A stretch of DNA of 64,000 nt from Marinobacter iranensis. GTDB lineage: Bacteria; Pseudomonadota; Gammaproteobacteria; Pseudomonadales; Oleiphilaceae. Shown piece by piece: positions 1-8,372 of this stretch (its first letter is position 1; each line of letters begins with the position of its first letter). Where the stretch lies: assembly GCF_029207565.1 (NCBI RefSeq), contig NZ_JANCMW010000002.1:124001-188000 (forward strand). The letters are read 5' to 3'. The translations under genes and the position numbers were made by a program. The notes under the pieces are model-generated. The model searched no databases, was not told where the DNA came from, and saw only the letters and a list, made by a program, of their open reading frames with translations.

Positions 1-458
1 CGCAGTGGCACGCCAACCTTGCCGGCAACACTGGCGGTCACGGCAAGGTGGCCGGACTGGCGTTCCAGCATATGGGGGAGGACCGCCTTGGTCAGTGCGA
101 TCTGTCCCATCACATCCACATCCAGCAACTTCTGGTAGACGGAAAGATCGGTGTCCTTGCACAGTGAACGCTGAGAGAGACCGGCATTGTTGATCAAAAG
201 GTCGATCTGGCCAAACTGCGTGATGACGTTATCGGCAGCCAGCGGAAGTGAGGGCAGGTCGGTGACATCCAGGGGCAATACCAGCATGTTCTCCGGGGCT
301 GCACCGGCGTCAATACAGCGCTGGCTGACCCGCTCCAGTTCTGCCTGGCGGCGGGCCGAAAGCACAACTTTTGCATTTTTGCGGGCAAACCTTACGGCCA
401 GTGCCTCGCCGATGCCCGATGAGGCACCGGTTATCCAGACCACTCTGTTGGTAAACAT
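1..458 (-). CDS. SDR-family NAD(P)-dependent oxidoreductase (partial)
   Basis: The reverse strand from an ATG at 458 reads as a classical short-chain dehydrogenase with its C-terminus beyond the left edge. The N-terminus carries the cofactor motif TGASSGIG at about residues 9-16, then an ARR segment typical of NADP binding, LDVTD at the adenine-binding position and NNAG at about residue 95. The catalytic serine region (VTASVAGKVG) is reached just before the edge; the YxxxK motif lies outside. The family oxidises or reduces alcohols and ketones in the cytoplasm; the substrate cannot be told. It follows a lipase-like hydrolase by 63 bp on the same strand, so the two may be co-transcribed. No clear Shine-Dalgarno precedes the start. 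Confidence 0.85.
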   Translation of the reverse strand, partial: MFTNRVVWITGASSGIGEALAVRFARKNAKVVLSARRQAELERVSQRCIDAGAAPENMLVLPLDVTDLPSLPLAADNVITQFGQIDLLINNAGLSQRSLCKDTDLSVYQKLLDVDVMGQIALTKAVLPHMLERQSGHLAVTASVAGKVGVPL

Positions 459-521
459 GGGCTCACTCCGGTTGTTGTTGAATGGCAGTGATCTTAGCGC
501 CCCGGGCTGGTCAGCGTCATG

Positions 522-1442
522 TTATTCAGTGACAGAATGCGTCTCCGGTCGCAGGCAGTTAAGGATATGGTGCCAGACTTCGTCAGCGTTGGTTTCGTTC
601 ACCAGCTCGTGGCGGGCTCCCTCAAATAGCCGTTCGGAGGCGACCTTTACACCGGCAGCCCGCAGGTTGGTCACGTGCCGGCTGAAACCCCGCCCCATCT
701 CTCCGACCGGGTCACAGCTCCCCGCCAACAGGTGCACCGGAAGGTCCTTTCGCCATACTCTCGGGTTGATGTCCAGCATGCCGCCGATAAAATCGGACCA
801 GAGGCCGGCCGTGCAGGAAAAGCCGCACAGCGGGTCCTTCAGGTAGCGGTCCACCTGTTGTGGGTCACGGCTCAGCCAGTCGTGGCTGGTGCGGTTGGGG
901 ACAAAGGCCTTGTTGAAGGTGCCGAAGGTCATGTTATCGATCAGCCGGCTACGATGCCGTTTTCCGCGCAGTGCCTTTATGGACCTTACCAGTACCAGAG
1001 AAGCCCGTAGTTTCGGTTTGTCGACGCGATTGGTGGCGCAGAGGATCAGGTTGTCGATCTGGTCGCCGTATTTCTGGGTGAACGCCTGGGCAATAAACGA
1101 GCCCATGCTGTGCCCGAACAGCGTAAGTGGAAGGTCGGGATACTGTTTCCTGGCATGGACAACCACCTGTTGCAGGTCGTCGACCACCTTCTGCCAGCCC
1201 CGTTTATCGGCATAGTGGCCAAGATCGGCATCAGGGCAGTGCGGCCCATGGCCACGGTGCTGGACGGCAATCACAGCCACCTGATGCTGGTTCAGCCACT
1301 GGGCGAGTGGCTGATAGCGGGCGGCATGTTCGGCCATACCGTGGGCAATCACGAGGACGGCCGTCGGGGTTTGCGGAGCCCAGGACAGTAATGGAATCCG
1401 GTGGTGATCGGGGCTGTTGATGAAGCTTTCCTGCAGGTCCAT
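522..1442 (-). CDS. Alpha/beta hydrolase, monoacylglycerol lipase / lysophospholipase type
   Basis: This 306-residue protein has the serine-aminopeptidase S33 (Hydrolase_4) fold seen in monoacylglycerol lipases and lysophospholipases. An HGMAEH oxyanion segment lies at about residues 34-39, the nucleophile elbow GHSMG at 110-114 (Ser112), an acid in LLAGSCDPVG, and the catalytic histidine in EGARHEL near the C-terminus. There is no signal peptide, so it is probably cytoplasmic or membrane-associated. It sits 52 bp after a desaturase/hydroxylase gene and 63 bp before an SDR gene, all on the same strand, which suggests a small lipid- or alcohol-modifying operon. The exact substrate is inferred only from the family. 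Confidence 0.85.
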   Translation of the reverse strand: MDLQESFINSPDHHRIPLLSWAPQTPTAVLVIAHGMAEHAARYQPLAQWLNQHQVAVIAVQHRGHGPHCPDADLGHYADKRGWQKVVDDLQQVVVHARKQYPDLPLTLFGHSMGSFIAQAFTQKYGDQIDNLILCATNRVDKPKLRASLVLVRSIKALRGKRHRSRLIDNMTFGTFNKAFVPNRTSHDWLSRDPQQVDRYLKDPLCGFSCTAGLWSDFIGGMLDINPRVWRKDLPVHLLAGSCDPVGEMGRGFSRHVTNLRAAGVKVASERLFEGARHELVNETNADEVWHHILNCLRPETHSVTE

Positions 1443-1494
1443 GTTGGTTGGGTCCGGGCGTGGTTGTTGTGGTTTACCGGAGTCTAGCGGGAAA

Positions 1495-2418
1495 TTACTC
1501 TTCGTTCCTGTCCCATTCCGGTGGTTTCCACAGGTGCTTCAAACGGGACAGCGGCGAGCCAGGTCTGGCCATGGCCCGGAACAGGTCCACGTATTCGTGG
1601 GTCCACAGTACCAGCAGGTTGTTGGAGCGCACCGGTCGGGTAATGCCGTATTCCGGCGGGGCCTGTTCATCCTCCGCCACGAAGGTGCCGAACAGCCGGT
1701 CCCAGATGATCAGTGTACCGCCATAGTTGCGGTCGATATAGCCGGGGTTGCGGCCATGGTGGACCCGGTGGTGGCTGGGGGTATTGAACACCCCTTCCAA
1801 CCAGGGAGGCAGTTTGCCGATAACGGTGGTGTGGATAAAGAACTGGTAGACCAACGACAGCGCGTAGGCAATGCCGATCCACACCGGGTTGAACCCGATC
1901 AACGCCAGGGGCACGTAGAACAGCCACATGCCGTTGAAAATGTTGGTGGCGTTCTGGCGCATGGCGGTGGAGAAATTCATGCGTTCCGAGGAATGGTGCA
2001 CCACATGGGCGGCCCAGAACCAGCGTACACGATGGCTGGAGCGGTGCATCCAGTAGAAGCAGAAGTCCACTCCCAGGAACGTCAGGAAACCTGTTGCCCA
2101 ATTCAGTTCCAGGTCCAGGATCCGGTGGTGGTAGAGGAACGCATAAACGGGAAAGGCAATCAGGCCGGCGAACAGCAGTTCGGTGAACTGGTATCCGGCC
2201 CCCAGGGCAAAGTTGCGTATGGCTTCCGGCACATTCATCCGCGTGGGGTCATGGTGAATGCGGAGGTATTCCCAGAGGGTCACTGCAATAAACACCGGTG
2301 TGGCCACCACGAAGATCAGTTGGCGTTCATCCAGGGCCAGCCGGGGAGCCAGGGCGTTCCAGAGTGGCAACAGCCCGCTGCCTTCAAGAACTGCCATCAT
2401 CATGTCCATCAAAGCCAT
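1495..2418 (-). CDS. Sterol desaturase / fatty acid hydroxylase superfamily protein
   Basis: A 307-residue integral membrane di-iron oxygenase. The histidine clusters of the superfamily are all present: HRSSH at about 125-129, HVVHH at 138-142, a lone His near 196, and SHHRVHH at 215-221. Hydrophobic segments lie at about residues 35-50, 77-97, 108-123 and 160-195. The family inserts oxygen or a double bond into lipid or alkyl substrates at the membrane. It is the first gene of a possible three-gene unit (desaturase, lipase, SDR) and is divergent from an AraC-type regulator. The start at 2418 has no strong ribosome-binding site; internal Met codons at residues 4 and 6 are alternatives. Confidence 0.88.
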   Translation of the reverse strand: MALMDMMMAVLEGSGLLPLWNALAPRLALDERQLIFVVATPVFIAVTLWEYLRIHHDPTRMNVPEAIRNFALGAGYQFTELLFAGLIAFPVYAFLYHHRILDLELNWATGFLTFLGVDFCFYWMHRSSHRVRWFWAAHVVHHSSERMNFSTAMRQNATNIFNGMWLFYVPLALIGFNPVWIGIAYALSLVYQFFIHTTVIGKLPPWLEGVFNTPSHHRVHHGRNPGYIDRNYGGTLIIWDRLFGTFVAEDEQAPPEYGITRPVRSNNLLVLWTHEYVDLFRAMARPGSPLSRLKHLWKPPEWDRNEE

Positions 2419-2479
2419 GGTCTAACCGTATTGTGGTTGTTGGTGTGCGTATATTTTGCTCCGATGGGCAGTGAAAAAA

Positions 2480-2508
2480 TTGACAATTAACGCCACAGTA
2501 TTGATTAT
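2480..2508 (+). promoter_or_regulatory. Candidate sigma70 promoter of the AraC-type regulator
   Basis: TTGACA at 2480-2485 and GATTAT at 2503-2508 are separated by 17 bp, the optimal spacing. The predicted transcription start is about 40 bp before the GTG start of the regulator. The 136-bp region is shared with the divergent desaturase gene, so operators for that gene may also lie here. Confidence 0.5.
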
Positions 2509-2554
2509 CGACGCCAATGACAGTGGAGGCTTAGTAAGTGATAAAGAGTGAACA

Positions 2555-3568
2555 GTGGCCAGGGTAATGCGGGTAACCGGTGCCTGGACCGGGTTGTTGT
2601 CCGACTGGCTGGACCGGGAGGGGCTGGATGCGGGCCCGTTACGGATGGCGCTGGCGCGTTGGTCTGCCCAGGACAGCGTGCCGGTACCGGTGTGGCGGGA
2701 TCTGCTGGCGCAAGGGATGGCACTGGTTCCAGGCCGTGTGGCCCCGGAGCTGGAGGTTGGCGCCTGTGTCCTCCCGGCCCATGTGGGTGTGTTGGGTTAT
2801 CTGGTGCTGGCGTCCGATACCCTCGGTGAAGCCATGCTGGCCTATCAGCGATACGAAACCCTGTTCTACGGCGCCAGCCTTGCGGAGATCGAGGTTGTCG
2901 GCGACCAGGCCGAGATGCGCTGGCCACCCTCGGACAACGAACTGGGCCAACAGGCGGATGGAACAGCGATAGCAGCATTGGTGACCTTCATGCGGCGCCA
3001 GATCGACCAGCCACCTCCACCTTCGGCGGTGAGTTTCCTGGAGCACGCTGATGCGAAATCCGCGAGGGCGTATGAAGCCTTCTTCGGCTGCCCGGTCACC
3101 TGGAACGACAGCCACGTACGGGTGCGTTTTCCGCTGCATTGCCTCAGCCTGCCCATGCCCAGGAGAGACCCGACGTTGCGGGAGCTGCTGGACCGGCAGG
3201 CCCGGGCATTGTTGCGGGCATTGCCTGAAAGTTCAGGAGAGGGCTCCGGTACCGACCGCCAGTTGCAACAGGTGTTACTGAAGCTGCTTTCTGACGGCGA
3301 ACCCACGCTCAAGCGTGCGGCCAGCGCCATGCACATGTCACCGCGCACACTGCAGCGGCGGCTGACCCGGCACCGGCTAAGCTGGCAACAGTGGCTGGAC
3401 CGCAGCCGCGAGCAACTGGCCCGGCAGTACCTCGAGGATCCATCACTGACACTGACCGACATTGCACTTTTGCTGGGCTTCTCCGAGCAGAGTGCCTTTA
3501 CCCGGGCCTATCGCCGCTGGACCGGCAATTCTCCCGGCAGGGAGCGGCGCCAATGGCTCAGCGATTAG
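2555..3568 (+). CDS. AraC-family transcriptional regulator
   Basis: This 337-residue protein has the arrangement of OruR/ArgR-like AraC regulators: a long N-terminal effector domain (the 'arabinose-binding domain' family) up to about residue 220, and a C-terminal double helix-turn-helix at about 240-330. Recognisable pieces are MSPRTLQRRL in the first HTH and DIALLLGFSEQSAFTRAYRRW in the second. It starts with GTG at 2555 because an in-frame stop lies two codons upstream; ATG at 2567 is the only other option. It is divergent from the desaturase gene, and regulators of this kind often control the divergent neighbour, but that target is inference. Its 3' end overlaps the convergent GST gene by 11 bp. 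Confidence 0.9.
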   Translation: MARVMRVTGAWTGLLSDWLDREGLDAGPLRMALARWSAQDSVPVPVWRDLLAQGMALVPGRVAPELEVGACVLPAHVGVLGYLVLASDTLGEAMLAYQRYETLFYGASLAEIEVVGDQAEMRWPPSDNELGQQADGTAIAALVTFMRRQIDQPPPPSAVSFLEHADAKSARAYEAFFGCPVTWNDSHVRVRFPLHCLSLPMPRRDPTLRELLDRQARALLRALPESSGEGSGTDRQLQQVLLKLLSDGEPTLKRAASAMHMSPRTLQRRLTRHRLSWQQWLDRSREQLARQYLEDPSLTLTDIALLLGFSEQSAFTRAYRRWTGNSPGRERRQWLSD

Positions 3569-4295
3569 TGGCGTAGATCTTCGCCAGCGGCTGGATCTGC
3601 GGCTGCCACTGCTCCAGCCAGACCTGGATATCCTTGGGAATTTTCGCCGGCTTGGGCCAGGGTACCGGGTACTGTTCCGGCTGGAACATGGGGGCGAACA
3701 GCGCAGCGGCGGCGAGGTCGGCACGGGAAAAGCTGTCACCGGCAAGAAAGGGCTTTTGCTGGTAGGCGTCGGCCAGTTCGGTGAGATAGGCTTCCATGGT
3801 TTCCCGCGATCGCTCCGCCGTCTTCTCATTGATCTTCATCCACTTGCGCATAATCTCGTCCACGCGGCTGAAGGCCAGTTTCAGCAGAATCCGATTGTAG
3901 AAGGGGGTGCCCGCTGCCAGCATGGGGACAACCACCTTGGGGCGCTTCAGGAAGTGGTGGTAAGAGTAACAACGCACCGCCGGGCCGGCCTCGTCGTCCA
4001 GTCGTTGCTCCCAGGCCAAGGCTGTTTCACGGGCTTGCGGGTCGGCCGGTGTCAGCGGGTTCTCGGGAAACGTATCGTCCAGGTAGTCGATGATCGCTTT
4101 CGATCCCTGGGTCCGGTGGCCGTCGTGGTCCAGCACCGGCACCGACGAGTCCTTACCGGTCAGTTTGCGGATGGTGTTGACGTGCTGGCCGGGCAGAAGG
4201 CTGATGGCCTCGTAGCTCAGCCCTTTGTAATCCAGCGCCCAGCGAACCTTTTCGCAGTAATGTGAAATTGCAAACTGGTAGAGTTTTATCGCCAT
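3558..4295 (-). CDS. Glutathione S-transferase family protein
   Basis: A 245-residue protein with an N-terminal thioredoxin-fold domain and an all-helical C-terminal domain. The segment ISHYCEKVRWAL at about residues 9-20 is the active-site loop and helix, VPVLDHDG near residue 53 holds the cis-proline of the glutathione site, and GSKAIIDYLDD follows. The C-terminal half has the usual FLAGDSFSRADLAAAALFAP motif. It is cytosolic, conjugating or reducing electrophilic substrates with glutathione; substrate unknown. It is convergent with the AraC regulator and overlaps it by 11 bp, with no room for a terminator between them. Confidence 0.88.
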   Translation of the reverse strand: MAIKLYQFAISHYCEKVRWALDYKGLSYEAISLLPGQHVNTIRKLTGKDSSVPVLDHDGHRTQGSKAIIDYLDDTFPENPLTPADPQARETALAWEQRLDDEAGPAVRCYSYHHFLKRPKVVVPMLAAGTPFYNRILLKLAFSRVDEIMRKWMKINEKTAERSRETMEAYLTELADAYQQKPFLAGDSFSRADLAAAALFAPMFQPEQYPVPWPKPAKIPKDIQVWLEQWQPQIQPLAKIYATNR

Positions 4296-4432
4296 GACGT
4301 AGGGTGCTCCCGGGAGTTTTTATGGCCTAAGCGTAATGCTTTAACGTGGGAAATGGTAACGGCTCTGCTTTAAAATCGGCGGGCGACACAACAATTTTTG
4401 AAAACGGAATCACATGGAATGAGGAACAGACA

Positions 4433-5218
4433 ATGAAAGGAATCGCTGCATTACTTCCGCTGACGCTGGCAGTCATTGGGCTGCTGGCTGGCTGCGCGTC
4501 CACCGCCGACGACAGCAATAACGAAAATCAGGCTGCTGGTACCGCCGCCTGCGATCTGAAGCTGCCCCTGTGTTTTGCTCCAGGTGATGTTAAAAAGCCG
4601 TTTGTCGCCAGGGGGAACGAGCCGTTCTGGCGGGTGATCCTGGAGCCGGGACAACTGGTGCTGGAGCGGATGGACGAGGAGACGGTTGCCCTGCGCTATG
4701 AGGTGACAGAGCGAAGCGCCACGGCACGCACGTTTGAGGCCGAAGGCGATGGCATCCGGGTATCACTCAAGGCCGCGGCCCAGCTTTGCCGCGATTCCAT
4801 GAGTGGCATGCCCTATCCACGCCAGGTGCGCCTGTCCATAAACGGCGAGGAATTTCGGGGCTGCGGGGGTGATCCCGAGCAGTTACTTCGGGGGACGGAA
4901 TGGGTCGTTGAAGACATCGGTGGCCGCGGCATTATCGACAGTTCCCGGGTTACTCTGAACTTCCAGGAAGATAATCGCGTGGCGGGGCGTGCTTCCTGCA
5001 ATCAATTCAGCGGTGGTTGGAACCTGACCGGTGAAGGCATCGGGTTTACCCGGATGGCGTCCACAAAGAAAGCCTGTGCACCGGCGCTGATGAACCAGGA
5101 AAATCGGTTCCTGTCACTACTGGGAGAGGTTCAGCGCTTCGATATTGGCAGGCGCGGTGAACTGGTGTTGAGTACAGGTGACGGGCGCCTGATCAGGGCG
5201 TTTCAGGCCACGGACTGA
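4433..5218 (+). CDS. META/HslJ-domain outer-membrane lipoprotein
   Basis: A 261-residue predicted lipoprotein. A short signal peptide ends in a lipobox GLLAGC, with Cys at about residue 20. An N-terminal COG3650-like module (FVARGNEPFWRV, then Cys-containing SLKAAAQLCRDSMSGMPYP) precedes a META/HslJ domain (LLRGTEWVVEDI, then GRASCNQFSGGW and FTRMASTKKAC). META domains are found in HslJ, linked in E. coli to novobiocin resistance. The frame is open further upstream, but ATG 4433 is preceded by GAGGAA and begins a proper signal peptide, so it is preferred. The C-terminus overlaps the convergent binding-protein gene by 26 bp. Confidence 0.85.
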   Translation: MKGIAALLPLTLAVIGLLAGCASTADDSNNENQAAGTAACDLKLPLCFAPGDVKKPFVARGNEPFWRVILEPGQLVLERMDEETVALRYEVTERSATARTFEAEGDGIRVSLKAAAQLCRDSMSGMPYPRQVRLSINGEEFRGCGGDPEQLLRGTEWVVEDIGGRGIIDSSRVTLNFQEDNRVAGRASCNQFSGGWNLTGEGIGFTRMASTKKACAPALMNQENRFLSLLGEVQRFDIGRRGELVLSTGDGRLIRAFQATD

Positions 5219-6062
5219 GCCCGTAATTGTCCAGAATCTCCTGGACCCGGCCACTGGCTAAAAGTTGTCGGGTCCCTTTCGAAAGCAGTTCTGCCAGTTC
5301 TGCTGCATCTTCCCGTTCCGGGGAAAATGCCACAAACGCTTCACTTTCGCTGATCAGCCCCGCCTGACGGGGCGGGTTTATGGCGCCATTGCTATTGCTG
5401 GCCCACCAGGCCATTACGTAGACATCTTCGACAAAAATGTCGGTACGGTCCTGGTCCAGCAGATAGATCGCACGATCCAGTGGGGAAGGGCCGGAGATCA
5501 CCCAGATCCTGTCCTGATTGGCCTGGTGTTCTTCAATGTAACGATCCAGTTCACTGGTGTAGGAGTAACCGTTGATCACCAGCAGCTTCTGGTTGGCCAG
5601 GGAGTCCAGTCCGTTGTAGGTCCAGCGATTATCCGGGTGGGTGAACAGAGCAATGATGGAACGCCCCTGGGGTGTATCCGGGAACACGAAATCCGGAGCA
5701 TCGGTGATGAATGCACCGACAACGGCGTCCAGTTGGCCTTCCCTTGTCATCTGAAGTGCCCTGGCCCAGCTTATGTTGACGTACTCCACGGTGTAGCCGG
5801 CCTCACCCAGGACCTCGCGGGCTATATCCACCATGTACCCCTCGTGATCGCTTCCCGCTTCACAGTTGTGGGGGCACCAGGGGTCGGCGGCAATAATAAT
5901 CGTTCGTGGCTGTGTGGTATCGCTGGAAACAGCGTCAGAAAGGTCCTGATCGGCGGAAACCTCCGGAGCACTGGCTGACGGTGCACTGTCGTTATCAGGA
6001 GGGGAGCAGCCGTACAGCAGAAGTACGGCAACGAACGCTAATGCCAATCTGGGCATGATCAT
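5193..6062 (-). CDS. Family 3 periplasmic solute-binding protein, lipoprotein
   Basis: About 289 residues with a signal peptide ending in LLLYGC, so probably lipid-anchored, then a low-complexity Ser/Asp/Ala linker. The mature part is an SBP_bac_3 domain beginning RTIIIAADPWCPHNCEAG and running to IQEILDNYGLSPW-type sequence at the C-terminus. These proteins bind amino acids or other small polar solutes in the periplasm. No permease or ATPase of the matching ABC class is adjacent; the neighbouring proVWX system has its own binding protein. Possible starts are GTG 6074, ATG 6062 and ATG 6056, none with a clear ribosome-binding site; 6062 is a compromise. Confidence 0.8.
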   Translation of the reverse strand: MIMPRLALAFVAVLLLYGCSPPDNDSAPSASAPEVSADQDLSDAVSSDTTQPRTIIIAADPWCPHNCEAGSDHEGYMVDIAREVLGEAGYTVEYVNISWARALQMTREGQLDAVVGAFITDAPDFVFPDTPQGRSIIALFTHPDNRWTYNGLDSLANQKLLVINGYSYTSELDRYIEEHQANQDRIWVISGPSPLDRAIYLLDQDRTDIFVEDVYVMAWWASNSNGAINPPRQAGLISESEAFVAFSPEREDAAELAELLSKGTRQLLASGRVQEILDNYGLSPWPETP

Positions 6063-6160
6063 TGTCTTGGGCACCGCGAAGCTACGGCGACCCTTTAATC
6101 ATAGTCGCTAATCAACAGCGCTGTCATCCAACTGTCACCCGTCGTTCCGGCAGACATTAT

Positions 6161-7219
6161 TCAGTAGCGACTACGGGTCTCACCTTCCGCGGACTCGATC
6201 GGTACTAGTGCTTTGACGAGCTCCTTCATGTCGAGGACGCCCACCTGCTTGCCTTTCCTGACTACCCGGTAGGTGAGGTTGGTGTCACCCTCCGACCGTG
6301 CGATGACCGATTCGAGGTTGTCTCGGTCCGAAATGTCTCCGGCGCAGTCGGTGGGAGGCTCGGTGGTTTTCTTCATCACGGAATGAGCCCTGAGAACACG
6401 GGCGCGGTTGATGTCGCTGATGAAGTCGGTGATGTATGGATCATTGGGATGCATCAGAATTTCCTGGGGCTCACCCTGTTGGACGATATGCCCCTCCTTG
6501 AGGATAACCAGGTGATCCGCCAGCTTCAGTGCCTCGTCCAGGTCATGGGTGATGAACACGACGGTTTTCTTGAGTTCGTCCTGCAGTTCCAACAGCAGAT
6601 CCTGCATGTCGGAGCGAATTAGCGGGTCCAGTGCCGAGAAGGCCTCATCCATCAGCATAACGGGGGAGTTTGATGCCAGCGCCCGGGCGATACCCACGCG
6701 CTGTTGCATGCCACCTGAAAGCTGATGTGGATATTGGTTTTCATTGCCTTCCAGACCCACCCGGGCAAGCCATTTCTTTGCTTCTCCCTCAAAGTCCTGC
6801 ACTGTGTAGCCCCGAACCAGCAGAGCCATGCCGGCGTTTTCCAGCACGGTCTTGTGGGGGAGCAGGGCAAACTTCTGGAAGACCATCGACATATGTTCCC
6901 GGCGTAAGTTTCTCAATCTGTTTTCGTCGTAATCGAGAACGTTTTTGCCGTCTACCTTGATTTCGCCGGCCGTGGGTTCAATCAACCGGTTGAGGTGACG
7001 AATGAGGGTGGACTTGCCGGAACCGGACAGTCCCATTATGACGGTGATTTCGCCTTCATGAATGTCCACGTTGATATCCTGGAGGCCAAGCACATGGTTG
7101 TGCTTTTCCAGCAGCTCCGCTTTCCCCATGCCCCTGCGCACATACGCGAGGGCAACGTCGGGGATGGGGCCGAAAATCTTGTAGAGGTTCCGGATGGAAA
7201 TCTTGATATCCCGGTCCAC
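6161..7219 (-). CDS. proV: Glycine betaine/proline betaine ABC transporter ATPase
   Basis: A 352-residue ATPase of the ProV/OpuAA type that powers osmoprotectant uptake from the cytoplasmic side. The N-terminus has the family-specific extension before the ATP-binding cassette (NLYKIFG). Walker A GLSGSGKST is at 63-71, signature LSGGMQQR at 167-174, Walker B VMLMDE at 187-192, and the switch His in ITHDLDEA. After about residue 270 comes a short CBS-type region ending VGVLDMKELVKALV, so there is at most one full CBS pair, less than in E. coli ProV. It is the last gene of proX-proW-proV, 11 bp after proW. Confidence 0.93.
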   Translation of the reverse strand: MDRDIKISIRNLYKIFGPIPDVALAYVRRGMGKAELLEKHNHVLGLQDINVDIHEGEITVIMGLSGSGKSTLIRHLNRLIEPTAGEIKVDGKNVLDYDENRLRNLRREHMSMVFQKFALLPHKTVLENAGMALLVRGYTVQDFEGEAKKWLARVGLEGNENQYPHQLSGGMQQRVGIARALASNSPVMLMDEAFSALDPLIRSDMQDLLLELQDELKKTVVFITHDLDEALKLADHLVILKEGHIVQQGEPQEILMHPNDPYITDFISDINRARVLRAHSVMKKTTEPPTDCAGDISDRDNLESVIARSEGDTNLTYRVVRKGKQVGVLDMKELVKALVPIESAEGETRSRY

Positions 7220-7230
7220 AATTTGCTCCC

Positions 7231-8265
7231 TTACTGTTTCTGTGAGGCGTTGATACGCGCCAGTGAGGCCTTGGTTACCCGGTCAAGGATCACCGCCAGA
7301 ATTACGATGCCAAGGCCGGCAACCAGCCCGACACCCAGCTCCAGGTTGCGGATGCCCTGGAGTACCAGAACCCCGAGCCCCGGTGCTGATACCAGGGAGG
7401 CGATGACAACCATGGCCAGGCTCATCATGATGGTCTGGTTCACCCCGGCCATGATGTTGGGTAGTGCCAGGGGGATCTGGACCTTGAAGAGCTTTTGTTG
7501 GCTGGTCATGCCAAAGGCGTCAGCGGCCTCGATCACGTCCTTGTCCACCAGACGGATGCCCAGATTGGTAAGGCGGATTACCGGAACGATGGCGTAGAGG
7601 ATGATGGCAATACCGTACAGTTTGGACTCGGTTACGCTGAACAGGAAAATCAGCGGGATCAAATACACAAAGGGTGGCAGTGTCTGCAGCATGTCGAGCA
7701 CGGGAATGGTCAGGCGTTGCATCATGTCGCTGCGGGACATGGCTATACCGATGGGCACGCCAAACAGCACGCAGATGAAGGCGCAGACAAAGATGATTGA
7801 CAGCGTCTCCATTGCGTATCGGTAGTAGTCGATGAAGGCCAGCAGAAACAGGCTTCCCGCGACAAAACCGACCAGTTTCCAGGACTTTGTGACAAAGAAA
7901 ACCACGGCGAGCAACAGTGGTATGACAATCCACCAGGGAGCATTCAGCATGCCGTAGAGAGTGCCGTCCAAAGCCCAGCTAAGAGGCTGGGTCAAAGGAT
8001 CCAGAACAACGCTCAAACTGTCTTTTATGGACAGGAAGCCCTCTTCAAGACCCTTTGTCAGATCCCGGGATTGCGGAAAAGCCGCGCAGGATTCGTTGAG
8101 TGCGTCCATGGAGGGAAAAGGGGTATCCCAGAGAGATTCGGGTTCGCCGCCCGTTCCCTTGGTTCTCTGCAATAGCGACTCCATCGACATGGGCGCGTCA
8201 CTTTGGCCTTCTGCGCACCAATCTGTCAGCCCCAGTGATGAAAATATGAAATCGTAGGTGGCCAT
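7231..8265 (-). CDS. proW: Glycine betaine/proline betaine ABC transporter permease
   Basis: The membrane-channel subunit of the ProXWV osmoprotectant importer, about 344 residues. An N-terminal soluble stretch of about 100 residues, longer than in OpuAB, precedes five to six hydrophobic helices. The EAA loop that docks to ProV is visible as DVIEAADAFGMTSQQKLFKVQIPLALP-type sequence near residue 255. The frame is open to a TTG at 8292, but ATG 8263-8265 is preceded by GGGGAA at good spacing and is preferred. It lies between proX and proV on the same strand. Confidence 0.92.
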   Translation of the reverse strand: MATYDFIFSSLGLTDWCAEGQSDAPMSMESLLQRTKGTGGEPESLWDTPFPSMDALNESCAAFPQSRDLTKGLEEGFLSIKDSLSVVLDPLTQPLSWALDGTLYGMLNAPWWIVIPLLLAVVFFVTKSWKLVGFVAGSLFLLAFIDYYRYAMETLSIIFVCAFICVLFGVPIGIAMSRSDMMQRLTIPVLDMLQTLPPFVYLIPLIFLFSVTESKLYGIAIILYAIVPVIRLTNLGIRLVDKDVIEAADAFGMTSQQKLFKVQIPLALPNIMAGVNQTIMMSLAMVVIASLVSAPGLGVLVLQGIRNLELGVGLVAGLGIVILAVILDRVTKASLARINASQKQ

Positions 8266-8372
8266 GGGTGGTCGGTTCCCCGTCGCATTCAAGTGGTTGA
8301 AGCTCGTTCGAGTTCTCCGGTATCGGAGCTGACAGGGCCGGGATGCCCGACCTTGTCAGGGTAGGTAGGAGG

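Noticed and set aside
1417-2490. Long rightward frame opposite the desaturase gene
   Set aside because: It is a high-G+C shadow of the desaturase, whose histidine motifs are unmistakable on the other strand.
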